A DNA stretch of 60,817 nt from Plantago elongata (Eukaryota; Streptophyta; Magnoliopsida; Lamiales; Plantaginaceae), in NCBI GenBank assembly GCA_036897095.1, contig JAYMSP010000281.1:1-60817 (forward strand), written 5' to 3'. Of this stretch, positions 49,048-60,506 are shown one piece after another. The notes below the pieces were generated by a model. The model ran no database searches. It was not told the origin of the DNA and worked only from the letters and a program-made list of their open reading frames with translations. The position numbers and the translations under genes are program-made. Each line of letters begins with the position of its first letter. Position 1 is the first letter of the stretch.

Positions 49048-49342
49048 TGTAAACTTCCAGAATGTGGAAGGAAAACTCAGAATTGATTTAAATTGAATGA
49101 ATTTACAGTGAATTTGATGAGCTGAAGAATTGAGTCCGTAGCTGTTTATAAAGCCTAACTAACTGTCTTTAATAACTAATTGATGTACCACACTTTAAGC
49201 ATAAGGTACCAATCGTCATTTACTAATACAGAAAACGTACTTCCGCTTCTTCTTTATTTGAGCTGTGTGCTTCTTTATTTCAGTTTCTTCTTCTTCTTCA
49301 TTTTTGTTTCATTTCATCTGCATTTCTTCATGTATCTTTACT
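49048..49342 (-). repeat. 3' LTR of the Copia element
   Basis: It matches 53899-54210 along its whole length with scattered differences and small indels. Plus-strand left edge is TGTAAACTTCCAG; the right edge reads CTTTACT where the other LTR has CTTTACA, so the terminal dinucleotide has mutated. It begins about 100 bp after the RGL stop codon. Confidence 0.88.
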
Positions 49343-49637
49343 CCCTTAAGGTGAGAGTGGATATTCACCAATTTCAGCTTAAAGTGGAAATGCTTGAACA
49401 ATTGAATAGAATGAGGTTTTGTCAAAATGTCTGCAAGTTGATCTTTAATGAGATATGAACTAGCTTGATAGTTCCATCCACAATTTTATTTTTGATGACA
49501 TGACAATTAATCTCTATGTGTTTTGTTCTCTGATGTTGAACATGGTTGTGAGCTAAGTGATACGCATACATACTATCAGTGTAAAATACATCAGTCTGTG
49601 TATGAGATATGCATAAGTCCTGAAGAAGATACTTTAA

Positions 49638-52600
49638 TCATTGAATTTCACATGTTGCTGAAGCTGCTGTTCTGTACTCTGCCTCTATACTTGATCTGTT
49701 GATAGTGGTTTGTTTCTTGGACTTCCAAGAGATTAAAGAATCTCCCAAAAACATAGTATAACATGAAATACTAAACCTTGTGTCTTGACATGCCGCCCAA
49801 TCACTATCAGTGAAACCTTTCAAATGTAGTGAACTTTGTTTAGAGTAAAAAATTCCCTGTGGTGACTGTTTTAGATATCTCAAAACATGATGTGCAGCTT
49901 CCATATGTTTGTGTGTTGGACAATTCATGAACAGACTTAAACTCTGCAAAGCAAAAGATAAATCAGGCCTAGTTATTGTTAGATAAATCATCCTGCCTAC
50001 AAGTCTTCTGTAAGGTTGAGGATTTGGTAGAAGGTCATTTTCATCTTTGATAAGTCTTGTTTTAGCATCAAGTGGAACATTTTAGATGCTAAATAGTCAG
50101 TGTACTTGAGAAGATCAAGAGTGTACTTCCTCTGACAAATGAAAATTCCTCTTTCATTTTTAGCAACTTCAATCCCCAGCATATACTTCAGTTCTCCCAA
50201 GTCTTTGATAGTAAATTTCTGATGAAGAAACGCCTTTACTAACTGTATTTCATCTAGATCATCACCTGCTAAGATTACATCATCTACATAGACTAAAAGA
50301 GCTGTAAAAGATTTAATAAACAATGAACTATCTGCAGAAGATTGTTTATAACCATTCTCAATAAGAGAAGTTTGTAATTTGAAATATCATTGCCCTCTAG
50401 CTTGCTTTAATCCATACAGACTCTTTACAAGTTTACACACTTTACTTCCAGCCTTGTTGTAACCAAGTGGCGGAGTCATGTAAACTTCCTCATCAAGGTC
50501 ACCATGTAAGAAAGTTGTATTAACATCCAGTTGATGTAAGTGCCATCATTTTACTGCAGCAATAGCTAAAATACATCTAACAGTTGTGAGTTTAACTACT
50601 GGAGAGAAAGTCTCAAAATAGTCCAGTCCATTCTCTTGTGTATAATCCTTGGCCACAAGTCTAGCTGTATATCTTTCAATGGTGTCATCTGCATGAAATT
50701 TAACTTTGTATACCCATTTAGATCCAATACAATGTTTATTTGCAAGTAGGTCAACTAACTCCCATGTTTTAGTTCTTTCTAAAACATCAAGTTCAGAGTT
50801 CATTGCTTGAATCCATTCAGGATGCTGAGAGGCTTGTTTATAGGTTTTAGGCTCAGTTATATTAGTAATAGCAGCAGTAAAACAAAAATAATCAGGTGAC
50901 AATCTATCAGTTGAAATAAAATCACTAATGGGATACCTGACCATTGACTTTGTTGTAGCTGCATTACTTGTTCTTGTATGATCAATAGATGGTGTCAACT
51001 GATAATCATATAACTTTAAATGAGAAGACACATGTTTTGCTCTAGTAGACCTCCTCAGATTTTCAGTTTGCTGGAGTTATTACCATCTGACAAACCTACA
51101 ATGTCATTGATATTACTTGTATTTTCTTGTAATGTACTTATTTCTTCAATCTCAGCATTATCCATGTAATGAACATGAGATCCTTCTGAGACTGCACTAA
51201 CTTCCTCATTGCCCTGAGCATCAGACTGTGAACAGTTATCATTATTATCAATAATATCATGAACAGATAGAGTAAAAATGGGTGTAAAGCCATCTTTATC
51301 ATAAGAAATACCCTGAAATGGAAATTCATGCTTAATATACTGAACATGTCTAGATATAAACACCTCTTTAGTGTCTAAATTTAACAACTTATACCCTTTG
51401 TATCCCAATGGATACCAAATAAACACTTGATAGCTTTTGCATCAAACTTGGACCTGTTAACTTGTAATGTAGAAGCAAAACATAAGCTACCAAACACCCT
51501 GAAGACATTGTAGTGAGGTTTGATGTTACATAAAACTTCATAAGGACTCTTAGTAGGCAATCTATTGATAATATAACAAGCTGTAAGAACATACTCGGAC
51601 CAAAACTTGAGAGGCAAATGTGACTGAAACAAGAGAGCTCTGGCAACTTGTAAAAGATGTTGATGTTTTCTCTCAGCTCTGCCATTTTGTTGAGGTGTCT
51701 CAACACAAGATCTCTGATGAATAATACCCAAAGAAGCATAGAAACTGGTCAGATTAAATTCAGGTCCATTATATGATCTCACACATTTAATTTTTCTGTC
51801 AAATTGAGTTAACATAAAAATGATCCATATGATTTTTAACTTCTGATTTGTATGTCATGAGATAGACCCATGTGCACCTAGAATAGTCATCAACAATGGT
51901 TAAGAAAAACCTTTTACTAGAATAAGGAGTATGAAATGGCCCCCAAATATCAACATGAATCAAATCAAAAATATTTGTAGAAAATTTTCTGTTCTCATTA
52001 AAACTGAGCTTCTTCTGTTTACAGAAATGACAAATGTCACAAACAGATTATGTGTTACATTGTTTGACTGAATATTCAGGTATATCTACAAGACTAGATA
52101 CAGATGAATGTCCTAATCTCATATGCCACAATTTGAAAACATCTTGTTTATTACATTTGACATAATTGACAGCAGATTGAATGTGTGGGATCTTGATAAT
52201 AGTCCTTGATAAATGGTATAAGCCATCAGTAAAAGCACTAATTAAAACCAATCACCTTTCTTGTTGTTATGTCATGCAAGTGACAATGATTCTTATAAAA
52301 ATGACAACTCAAATTCTCAAAGTGAGTTAAGTGAGGCACATACACTAGATTAAATGTGAATCTAGGTGCAAAAAGAACATTATGCAAAGTTAAATTGTCT
52401 GAAATTTTAACTTCACCACTCTTAACTGCAGTGATATTATCACCTGTAGGAAGATTTATGTTTATATCAACATCAACAACATTACCAGTATAATAACTAC
52501 AATCACAAATCATATGGTCTGTAGCTCCCGTATCAAGTATCCATATATCATTTTGACATGCTAAGACACTAGAAGACAATGCATACTTTGTGATACATGT

Positions 52601-52639
52601 GCCTGAAGTTGAGGGAACTTCAGAAACTGCAACTGCCAC
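49638..52639 (-). pseudogene. Copia pol remnant: protease, integrase, reverse transcriptase, RNase H
   Basis: Segments on the minus strand are: protease 52639-52238 (ILDTGATDHM, the active-site DTGA); pre-integrase zinc region about 52150-52010 (HMRLGH, then CDICHFC); integrase core 51815-51381 (RSYNGPEF, QQNGRAERKH); reverse transcriptase 51031-50546 (SKWVYKVKF, YFETFSPV) and 50323-49997 (YVDD); RNase H 49991-49638 (TDSDWA, SSIEAEY). They lie in different frames with stops between. In the integrase motif tyrosine replaces the catalytic aspartate (RSDNG expected). The product cannot be active. Confidence 0.88.
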
Positions 52640-52675
52640 CTTATGAACAGGATGAACAGGACTAGAAGGGTGTTG

Positions 52676-53792
52676 CTATTGTGTTATCATTTGTTGTTGT
52701 GCCTGAAACTTAGCAAACTCCGTAAACTGATTATACAAATCAGGTGTTATATCATCAGAAACCATCTGAGAACAACTAGCTTCATCAACAACTGCAGCAT
52801 GAGCATGATGATTTCCATGTTGCTGCTGACTAACGAACCTCTTGCCATTATCCTTGTTTCTCTGCCAACCAGGTGGATATCCTATTATCTGATAACAAGT
52901 ATACATAGTATGCCCACTAGCACCATAATGAGAACACTTAAGCTTATCTTTATCCTTGTTTTGACCCCTGAAATAAGTATTCTTCACCATATAAGCAACA
53001 TTCTCAGGCACTTCACTAGTTTGCCTACTCATCATAGCCATATAATCTTGACTTGACTGCACATTATCATATGAACTAAGACCTCTTTGTCCTTCTTCTT
53101 GTAGCAATATAGAATAGATCTTCACCAAAGTTGGTATAACAACTTGCATCAGAATTTGACTACGAATATTAGCATAAGAATCATGTAATCCTACAAGAAA
53201 TTTTACTACCCCATCTTCATGTTGAGTAGCAATAACTGCTTCACTACCACCACAAGTACATGTACTAACTGGTCTTAACGCTACAAACTCATCCCAAAGC
53301 TTCTTAAATTGACCATAATACACAGATATAGTATTTGCACCTTGACGAATAGAACTCAAAGATTTCTGTAAATGAAACACTCGAGGACCAACACTACGAG
53401 TGAATCTAGTCTGCAATTCTATCCACAAATCTTTAGCAGAAGTAGTACGCAAATGTGAAGAACGTATATCTTGAGAACATGAATTAAGAATCCAAATACG
53501 CACTAAATCATTAGCTCTTTTCCAAGCAGCATACAACAATGGAGTAACATTCATATCAGGTACAAAAATCGTACCATCAACAAAACATGTCTTGTTCTTG
53601 ACATCCAAAGTCATCAAGATTTGCTGACTCCACGACTGATAATCCACCTCATCCAACTGCTCAAGAACAATCGCAATGCCAGGCTGATCTGACGATTGCA
53701 GACGGAGAAGATGACAAATCAATTCCAACCTCCAATTGATGAACATGTTGACGTTCACCAGAAACACCATTCATCGAACCATTATCCGCCAT
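52676..53792 (-). pseudogene. Copia gag remnant
   Basis: A start codon at 53792 (MADNGSMNGVSG) is followed, after a frame change near 53700, by the gag body (YQSWSQQILMTLD, LWIELQTRF, VYYGQFKKLWDEF). The zinc knuckle reads CSHYGASGHTMYTC, with tyrosine at the second cysteine. The gag frame ends at 52676, separate from the protease. Confidence 0.8.
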
Positions 53793-53879
53793 GGACGATC
53801 GATGAAAGAAGAAAATAACAGAGAATCAACAACGATTGCAACATAAATTAATTTCTCAAAGAACACATCGTAATCGGAA

Positions 53880-53898
53880 CCGCTGACTTCTAATACCA
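53880..53898 (-). other. Copia primer binding site (initiator tRNA-Met)
   Basis: Immediately inside the 5' LTR the minus strand reads TGGTATTAGAAGTCAGCGG, close to the TGGTATCAGAGC complement of plant initiator tRNA-Met that primes many Copia elements. Confidence 0.8.
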
Positions 53899-54210
53899 TG
53901 TAAACTTCCAGAATCTGAAAGGAAAACTCAGAATTGATACATATTGAATGAATTATAGTGAATTGATGAGCTGAAGAATTGAGTCTGTAACTTTTTATAA
54001 AGCCTAACTAACAGCCTAACTAATTGTCTTTAGTAACTAATTATTGTACCACACTTTACATAAGGTACAAATCGTTCATTAACTAATACATAAAACGTAA
54101 TAGTTGAGCGTTTTCTGCTTCTTCTTTATTTGAGCTGCGTGCTTCTTTATTTCAGCTGCTTCTTCTTCATTTCTGTTTCACTCATCTGCATTTCTTCATG
54201 TATCTTTACA
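53899..54210 (-). repeat. 5' LTR of the Copia element
   Basis: 312 bp, TGTAAACTTCC ... CTTTACA on the plus strand. Compared with the other LTR it has an additional GCCTAACTAACA-type duplication near 54005 and several small indels. Confidence 0.9.
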
Positions 54211-56712
54211 TTACTGTTCTATAGTTCATATGTAAGTCAATATACAGACTATAAAGATGCTCATGAGTTGGCTACTTGAGATATACATGTATGTAGATGC
54301 AAAGTTGTTCTTCCATGACGAATTTTATCATGGGTGTTACTTGACTTATACATAATCATACTTTGACTTTTTCGCGGGCTTATAAATAGTCATTCTTTGA
54401 CAATTTTTTTTCATTTTCTGAGTTATGCTTAGACTTTAAAATGAAGAACGTTGAGTTCAACTCGCGTAAGACTTCCCTAGAAGTGCGTATATGACGCGTG
54501 TAAAGACATATACTCAACTTGTTTCAAAGGCTCCGTATGAATTCTGGTGCTTCCGACGTTATAATTGATACGTAATTTTATGTGAATAATTAAAATAATA
54601 ATAAAAAATAATATAAAAATATATATACTTTTAGTAATAAAATTTGTAATTTTTATGTAAAGCTGAAATTTTTTATTATTTATTAATGACGGAGTAACTT
54701 ACTTTGTTAATAATGTATGGAGTTCGGTGGGACGACTAAAAATGTCAAATGTATGAAGTTTGCTAACATGAAGAGAATACGAATTTCTCAGCATGAGGAG
54801 GTGCTCGTTATTTTTGTATGTAATATTTTTATTAATTTTAAATTCTACCTTAAAATTTCTGAAGAAACCTCATTAATTTTGTCCCATTAAAATTTGAATT
54901 ATGGTTCCGCCGTCCACCTGTTAGTATCAATATAACAAATTTGATAATATCACATCTCAATTCGTCACATTTCATTAATTTAAATTTTAGAATTTATTAC
55001 ATTAACAACTCGTTAGAATAAGTCTATTTTACAACTAACAACCCCCGGTTCTGAAATGAATTAATGTACATGTTTTACGGAAACAATTACGTCTACAAAA
55101 AGAAGTCAACCTTTTCTTTTTCTCCTAAACCTATATGAATTTGTTTGAAATTGTAAATTGGTATAACTTATTCTGATTCATTTTTACCCACACATTTAAT
55201 TTTCTTCTTTTTAATTAAAATTTACTGAACTAAACTAAATTGAATTAAATTGAATTGAACTGAAATAAAATATAAATTATAATTACGCCGAACTGAATTT
55301 AACTGAACTAAACTGAATTTAACTGAACAGAACACAAGTAATTTTTAATTGAAGATAACATAGTCTTAATGTCGACTTAAACATTTAACAAATGATACAT
55401 TTACCGTAAACTTATATTATATTTTCAAAAAATTCTAAATGTTAAAGAAAATGAAAAGAAATACTATATTTTTTAATAATTTAGAAAAAATATAAAATTT
55501 ATTTATTTTGTAAATCTCCATACTGCAAGGAGATTATAACTGCTCGACCAGTCAATTAAATCTTTTAATTTGAGTTGTAACAGCTCCGTTGACAACGCCG
55601 GAGTTTAGGAGCGGAGCCAAAAATTGAATTTCAAGGTGCACCATGTAATTTTTTTAGGTGAAAAATGTATGGTTAATCGAACTCGTATGTTAAATATACT
55701 CTATTTATCATTTTATACTCTATTTAAATATAACAGATTAGTTGAAAATGATAAATAGAATATATTTAACAAGTATATTCATTATTAAAATATTAAATTA
55801 TATCATTCAATAAAATAAGAAAGAATTAATAATATTGTACATTAAAAGTTCGTTCAAATTTTGTTGCTGCACCCATCCGCACTCCCTTGTTTCCGCCCCT
55901 GTCGGAGTTGAGCTAAACTCTAGCTGTTCTCACTCTAGTGATGAAACTAGAGGGAATATGAAGCTCCATAGCTCCATCATGTTGGCCCTCCTATATGACC
56001 ACTCCACACTCCATATAGTGGGTGGTTGGGTAGCGTTGAATCATTTCCACAAAAGGTATCATTTAAATGTTTTTATTTTTGGTAAAGTTTTAGAAACACA
56101 AAAGTGAAATTAAAATAATAACACCAGCACATCATTTATTTGTTAATTACAAGATTTAAGAAAGAGTGTTGCAGCAGCTTACAAGTTTCATAGAAAGTGA
56201 TAAGTTTGGTTTGGGCTCGATTGATCACTTTTATCAACGACGTGTTATTCAAAGCGCATATTGTTGATTAATTGGGTCATTAGGTGAGAGTGTGTGTAAA
56301 TTGTAATCATTCTATACATCAATTGCAATTTACAGCTTATCTTATTCCAACTAATACAGCTTCAGTTTTCATCAACTTTGTTGACATGAAAATATAGTAA
56401 AGATTTAAGAATGATAATAAATTAATTGAAAAGTACAAAACTTTGAGTGACACCTGTTAATAATGCTTAACAACAACACCAGTCATTAATCTCATTTTCT
56501 ATGCCTTTTTGTCCGCCTACCCCTCGAATTCCGCTCGATGTTCCGCCAATTTTATTTAAGCCTCACAATATTATTTTAATGTACTCCAACTTGATAAATT
56601 GAGTTAACCTCCTCATATTATGCCTAATTGCATATCCCTTCACAACAATTAGTGTAATTATATCAGGTGGAATAACTCCATAGTTAATTTGTAACAATTA
56701 GGTGCACTTTCT

Positions 56713-56776
56713 TTAATAAATTTAAATTTAGAATAACTTTAGAATTAATAAATTTAAATTTAGAATAACTTTAGAA
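56713..56776. repeat. 32-bp tandem duplication
   Basis: Two adjacent copies start TTAATAAATTTAAATTTAG, at 56713 and 56745. Confidence 0.85.
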
Positions 56777-57349
56777 TTAAGTGTATTTGATCAAAACTAA
56801 TATTAGAATGAGTGGTTCTGTATTAAACTAGTTTACCATCATCATGAGTCATGAATGGAAAAAAAATAAATAAGTGTTTTTGATTTAGGCATGTGTTAGT
56901 TTGAAGGTCAATATATTAGTTAAAAATTATACTATTATAAGTAAACACAAAAGATTTGATTTCACATAATGGCTGGGTACTAAATTAAGAGTAATTTTAT
57001 AACAAAAATATATCGTAACAAATTTAAATCAGTGAACGTATTTATTTTTTAAATGATATATTAATTTTATGATATTGATATATGTTCTTAATCATATTTA
57101 GTATTCACTTTTGCACGTGTTGGTAAACTTCGAACTGATCACAATGCATTCTTGACAAATATTCCTAAGATTTCTCAGATCAGGAGCCTTCAAGTATGAG
57201 TTATTATGAATGAATATTGAGAGTAAAGATGTCTTATATTTATTTATCTTCTCTAAACTTGTGAATATTGGACATGGTATATATGTAATCAACGTGAAGT
57301 TATTACAAATAAATATAGGAAGAAAGGAGAAAAAATTATGTAGTCCAAC

Positions 57350-57600
57350 ATGCTTATAATAATTAAATAATATAATAAGTATCTTATTGTCTCATTAAAG
57401 TGTCATTATACACTTGTTAAAGTGTCGTTTTACTTTAATAATTTATTTAACACTTTTCTATATTTTCTAATAAAATAATGAATCTTCAATTGTCATGTTA
57501 AAGTGTCACTTTATTGGTTAAAGTGTCATTTCACTATTACACTTTGTTTAAAGCTTCTTCTCTATTTTTCAGCAATCGACTAAAAAGTCTATTTCAATTT
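57350..57600. repeat. Dispersed repeat, copy A (paired with 59690-59940)
   Basis: Two ~105-bp tandem sub-units built around AAAGTGTCATTT ... TTTGTTTAA ... CTTCTTCTCTATT. The same order of words occurs at 59690-59940 in the same orientation, including TATAATAAGT before and CTCCGCT after. Confidence 0.7.
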
Positions 57601-58651
57601 TACTCCGCTTGCAAACTAACACCACACACAACACTCCTTCAGAGTTTTTACATATGCGGTCCAAAGTGTATTTTTCTAAAGGAATTGAAAACACTTTAGA
57701 ATAGGGTGATTGGATCAATTTAAGTGAACGTTGTGGTTGTTGGTTGAGTTCATGCAAAGAAACCAAACTATAACTGTTTAGATGATAGCAATGACTTTTG
57801 AGTAGTTTTGGACTTTTAATTTTTTGATTTGTATAGTATCCATTAACAAGACTAAGACATTCATGCCTATGTATTTTATTTTTGCACCTAAGCATTTGTG
57901 TTTCATTGCTTTTTTAAAATATTATACATTTTACGATTATAACTATGTCGCATAATTCATTAAATTATAAACGATGGAGGCACCTTACACCTAAGAAATA
58001 GTAAAAATGTATAAATTTACATACAAATTACTCATTTTGAGTTGGTCTAAGTCAACTTACCCAACCAATAAATTGAAGAGACTCTTTTACTTATGGTTGG
58101 TAACACTCAAAATTCTGCTACTTTCTAAATTAATTTGTGGGCACAAATGTGTAGATTTTGTTTGCACTTATCCATTCTAGACACAAATGTCTCATGAAAC
58201 ATATAATATGTGAGTTCGTATATGATATAAATTCGATTCATTTGCATTTATAATCACCGCGCCATTCATTTCTAGTTTATTAGTTAAATATGTTGTAATT
58301 TTTTAATAAAAACCGAGAAAAGGGGAAAAAGGAAGAGAAAGAATATGAAACATGGGGGTTATTTTGCAACATCTGATACTCTGATTGGCATTTGAGATAG
58401 AAAAGCAAAGTTAAGGGGGCCATTTGACTAAACATTTCCACATTGGAAAAGAAGGAAAATCAGAAAAAGCCTGAATGTACACACGAAGGTACAAACATTT
58501 TGAATAAATAGACAATTAAACAGACATACATATTCTATTCCTTACAACACCCGACACTCTCAAATCTCTCCATCATTTCCTTGTTATTTCCGTCTTCAAA
58601 CCTTTTTTTGCCAAACCAAAGATTCGATCCTATTTATCTCTGCATAACAAA

Positions 58652-58680
58652 AACCAAACCAAACCAAACCAAACCAAACC
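58652..58680. repeat. (AACCA)n pentanucleotide repeat in the leader of the small basic protein gene
   Basis: About five CAAAC units occur roughly 70-90 bases upstream of the start codon. Confidence 0.8.
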
Positions 58681-58744
58681 TTTCTTTGTTTACATACAAC
58701 AAACACAACACTAGTCTTATTCTACTCGAGCTCAGAAGATTGTC

Positions 58745-59107
58745 ATGAGTTGCATAAACTGCTCGAGAGTTGGAAAACGATGCTGCAGCTTAAAAGGTGT
58801 TCGAATCAAGCTCAGACGGTTTTCGGTCTACAGGCTAAGAGCGAAACTGTTGTACGTTCTCAAGCTGTTCACCAGACTCAAGAGTTGTTATCGGAAAGCG
58901 TCCCGATTGATGAGGATTAATCGAACAAGACGGAGGAGCGATGAGGATGATCATGTGATGATGAGACCGCCTATGTATAATCAGATGAGAAGGCCGCTCA
59001 CGCATTCGAATTCGTTCTGTGCTGCAGCTATTGCGGATTGCGTAGACTTCATCAAGAGGAACTCTGTTTCAGTCGATGATGACAAAACGCCAATGCTCAA
59101 CAGATAG
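58745..59107 (+). CDS. Small basic plant protein with cysteine-rich N-terminus, function unknown
   Basis: A single exon encodes 120 aa; the ATG at 58745 follows a pyrimidine/adenine-rich leader. The N-terminus MSCINCSRVGKRCC has cysteines beside basic residues, which could be lipid-modified. Residues 15-65 are strongly basic and amphipathic (KLLYVLKLFTRLKSCYRKASRLMR). A C-terminal block (SNSFCAAAIADCVDFIKRNSVS) resembles a conserved motif of small uncharacterised plant proteins. No signal peptide or catalytic motif is visible. The gene has isolated AT-rich flanks. It is likely real because of its GC content, length and C-terminal motif, but I cannot assign a role. Confidence 0.75.
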   Translation: MSCINCSRVGKRCCSLKGVRIKLRRFSVYRLRAKLLYVLKLFTRLKSCYRKASRLMRINRTRRRSDEDDHVMMRPPMYNQMRRPLTHSNSFCAAAIADCVDFIKRNSVSVDDDKTPMLNR

Positions 59108-60506
59108 CGGACAAGAACAAGTTCATAAGTTTTGCTTTTTTTTTTTTTAGATGTTAATGGTCTTTATGTTGGGTGAAGCTTGTATATTTATCATCATAAA
59201 GCCAATAATATGTCTGAATTTCAATAAGATTTATGATCATTTTTGTTACAAATTAGAGCCTAAATGCATGCCTAATCAACTGGCTCATCTGGGTAATCAA
59301 AGAAAGAATTCATGTCTGTCTTAGCTAGCTTCATCATGTTTTGCAAAGTCAAAAGCTTACCTACAACCACCAATTAATCATTCAAGACCTTTGATTAATC
59401 TCCTCTTAATTCCTACCACTTGTATATTAATTAATTATTAAGTAATTATTTTATGATAATGGAGTTGAACTTGGTTAATTAAATAATGAGTACGGGTTAA
59501 TTGCTAGATGAAAAGAATTACAATATTTAAAGGAGAATAACATCGACAACGAGTGCAATTCAGTTGGTAAGTCACTTTAACTCTAGTTAATTAATAAATT
59601 TTAATAGTTCCGGAATTTGAATAAATCCTTAGCCGTTTCAATTAAAAGAAAGAAAAAAAGAAGAATAGTATCAATTTTATTTATTTTAAACAATATAATA
59701 AGTCCCAATGTGGAACATGAAAATGTCATTTTACTTGTAAAATTGTCATTTCAGTTTTACAAATTATTTAACGTTTCTTCTCTATTCTCTAACAACCGCA
59801 TACTAAAAAATGCTATTCTCATATTAAAGTGTCATTCGACTTCTTAAAGTTTCATTTCATTTATGCAATTTGTTTAATGCTTCTTCTATTCTCCAACAAC
59901 CTATTACTAAGAAATGATATTTCAATATTTCTCCGCTCATAAACTCATGCCACACACAATACCCCTTCACCCATCTCAGTTGTTATTTCCGCATGAACCG
60001 TTGTGTGTGTTCGGATTAGACTCCGGCTCACATGCACATTATTACGACTATAGAACTTTGAGTGCATGTGTTTACGACTCGATTAGATTATTCAATTTCA
60101 CAATCCCGACTTGTTATGAGAATCGTCCAATTCACTTAGTTCACTATTGGGCTGGAGTTCAGGTTGCCTCAATTCTAGATCACGCTATATTAAAAGTCAG
60201 TCGCCATAAGCAAATACTATTAGATCTATTTCTCCATCAAACATTTCAAAAGGTATATTCTATGTGCATTAATATTTCTATTAAATTGATAAGGATATGC
60301 TAAATGTATTGCTTTATTAAAACATTAACTATATTTATATTTCTGGTCTAGATCTACTTATTTAATTGCCACTTCTAGGTTAAATTATAATTGTCCACTA
60401 CTAATTTGATATTCTTTGATGTAAATGAAAGATCGTTAACATTTTTATATTTTTTTCCAATTAAATTTCTCAAACACTATTTTAGAGCTCTACACTAGGC
60501 AAGTAT
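59108..60506. other. AT-rich intergenic
   Basis: No supported gene. It includes copy B of the dispersed repeat (59690-59940). A tRNA-like promoter trace (CAATTCAGTTGGTAAG near 59558 and TTTGAATAAATCC near 59617) may be a SINE relic. Confidence 0.4.
59690..59940. repeat. Dispersed repeat, copy B
   Basis: Two ~104-bp tandem sub-units related to those at 57350-57600 (AAAGTGTCATTC, CAATTTGTTTAATGCTTCTTC, CTAAGAAATG). The frame at 59914-60303 beyond it has no recognisable protein content. Confidence 0.7.

Larger units (their letters stand above)
49048..54210 (-). mobile_element. Decayed Ty1/Copia LTR retrotransposon
   Basis: A 5.16-kb element in minus orientation with LTRs 49048-49342 and 53899-54210 and a 5-bp target duplication TTACT at 49043-49047 and 54211-54215. 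Domain order on the minus strand is gag, protease, integrase, reverse transcriptase, RNase H, the Copia order. Frameshifts and stops break the polyprotein into many segments. LTR differences show the insertion is not recent. Confidence 0.92.
54216..58480. other. AT-rich intergenic with repeat debris
   Basis: No gene is visible over about 4.3 kb. It contains a stretch rich in AACTGAATTT-like words (55220-55335), a 32-bp tandem duplication (56713-56776) and one copy of a dispersed repeat (57350-57600). Confidence 0.45.

Noticed and set aside
59914-60303. Plus-strand frame of 129 codons after repeat copy B
   Set aside because: It starts inside a repeat, shows no domain, and has no splice or promoter context.
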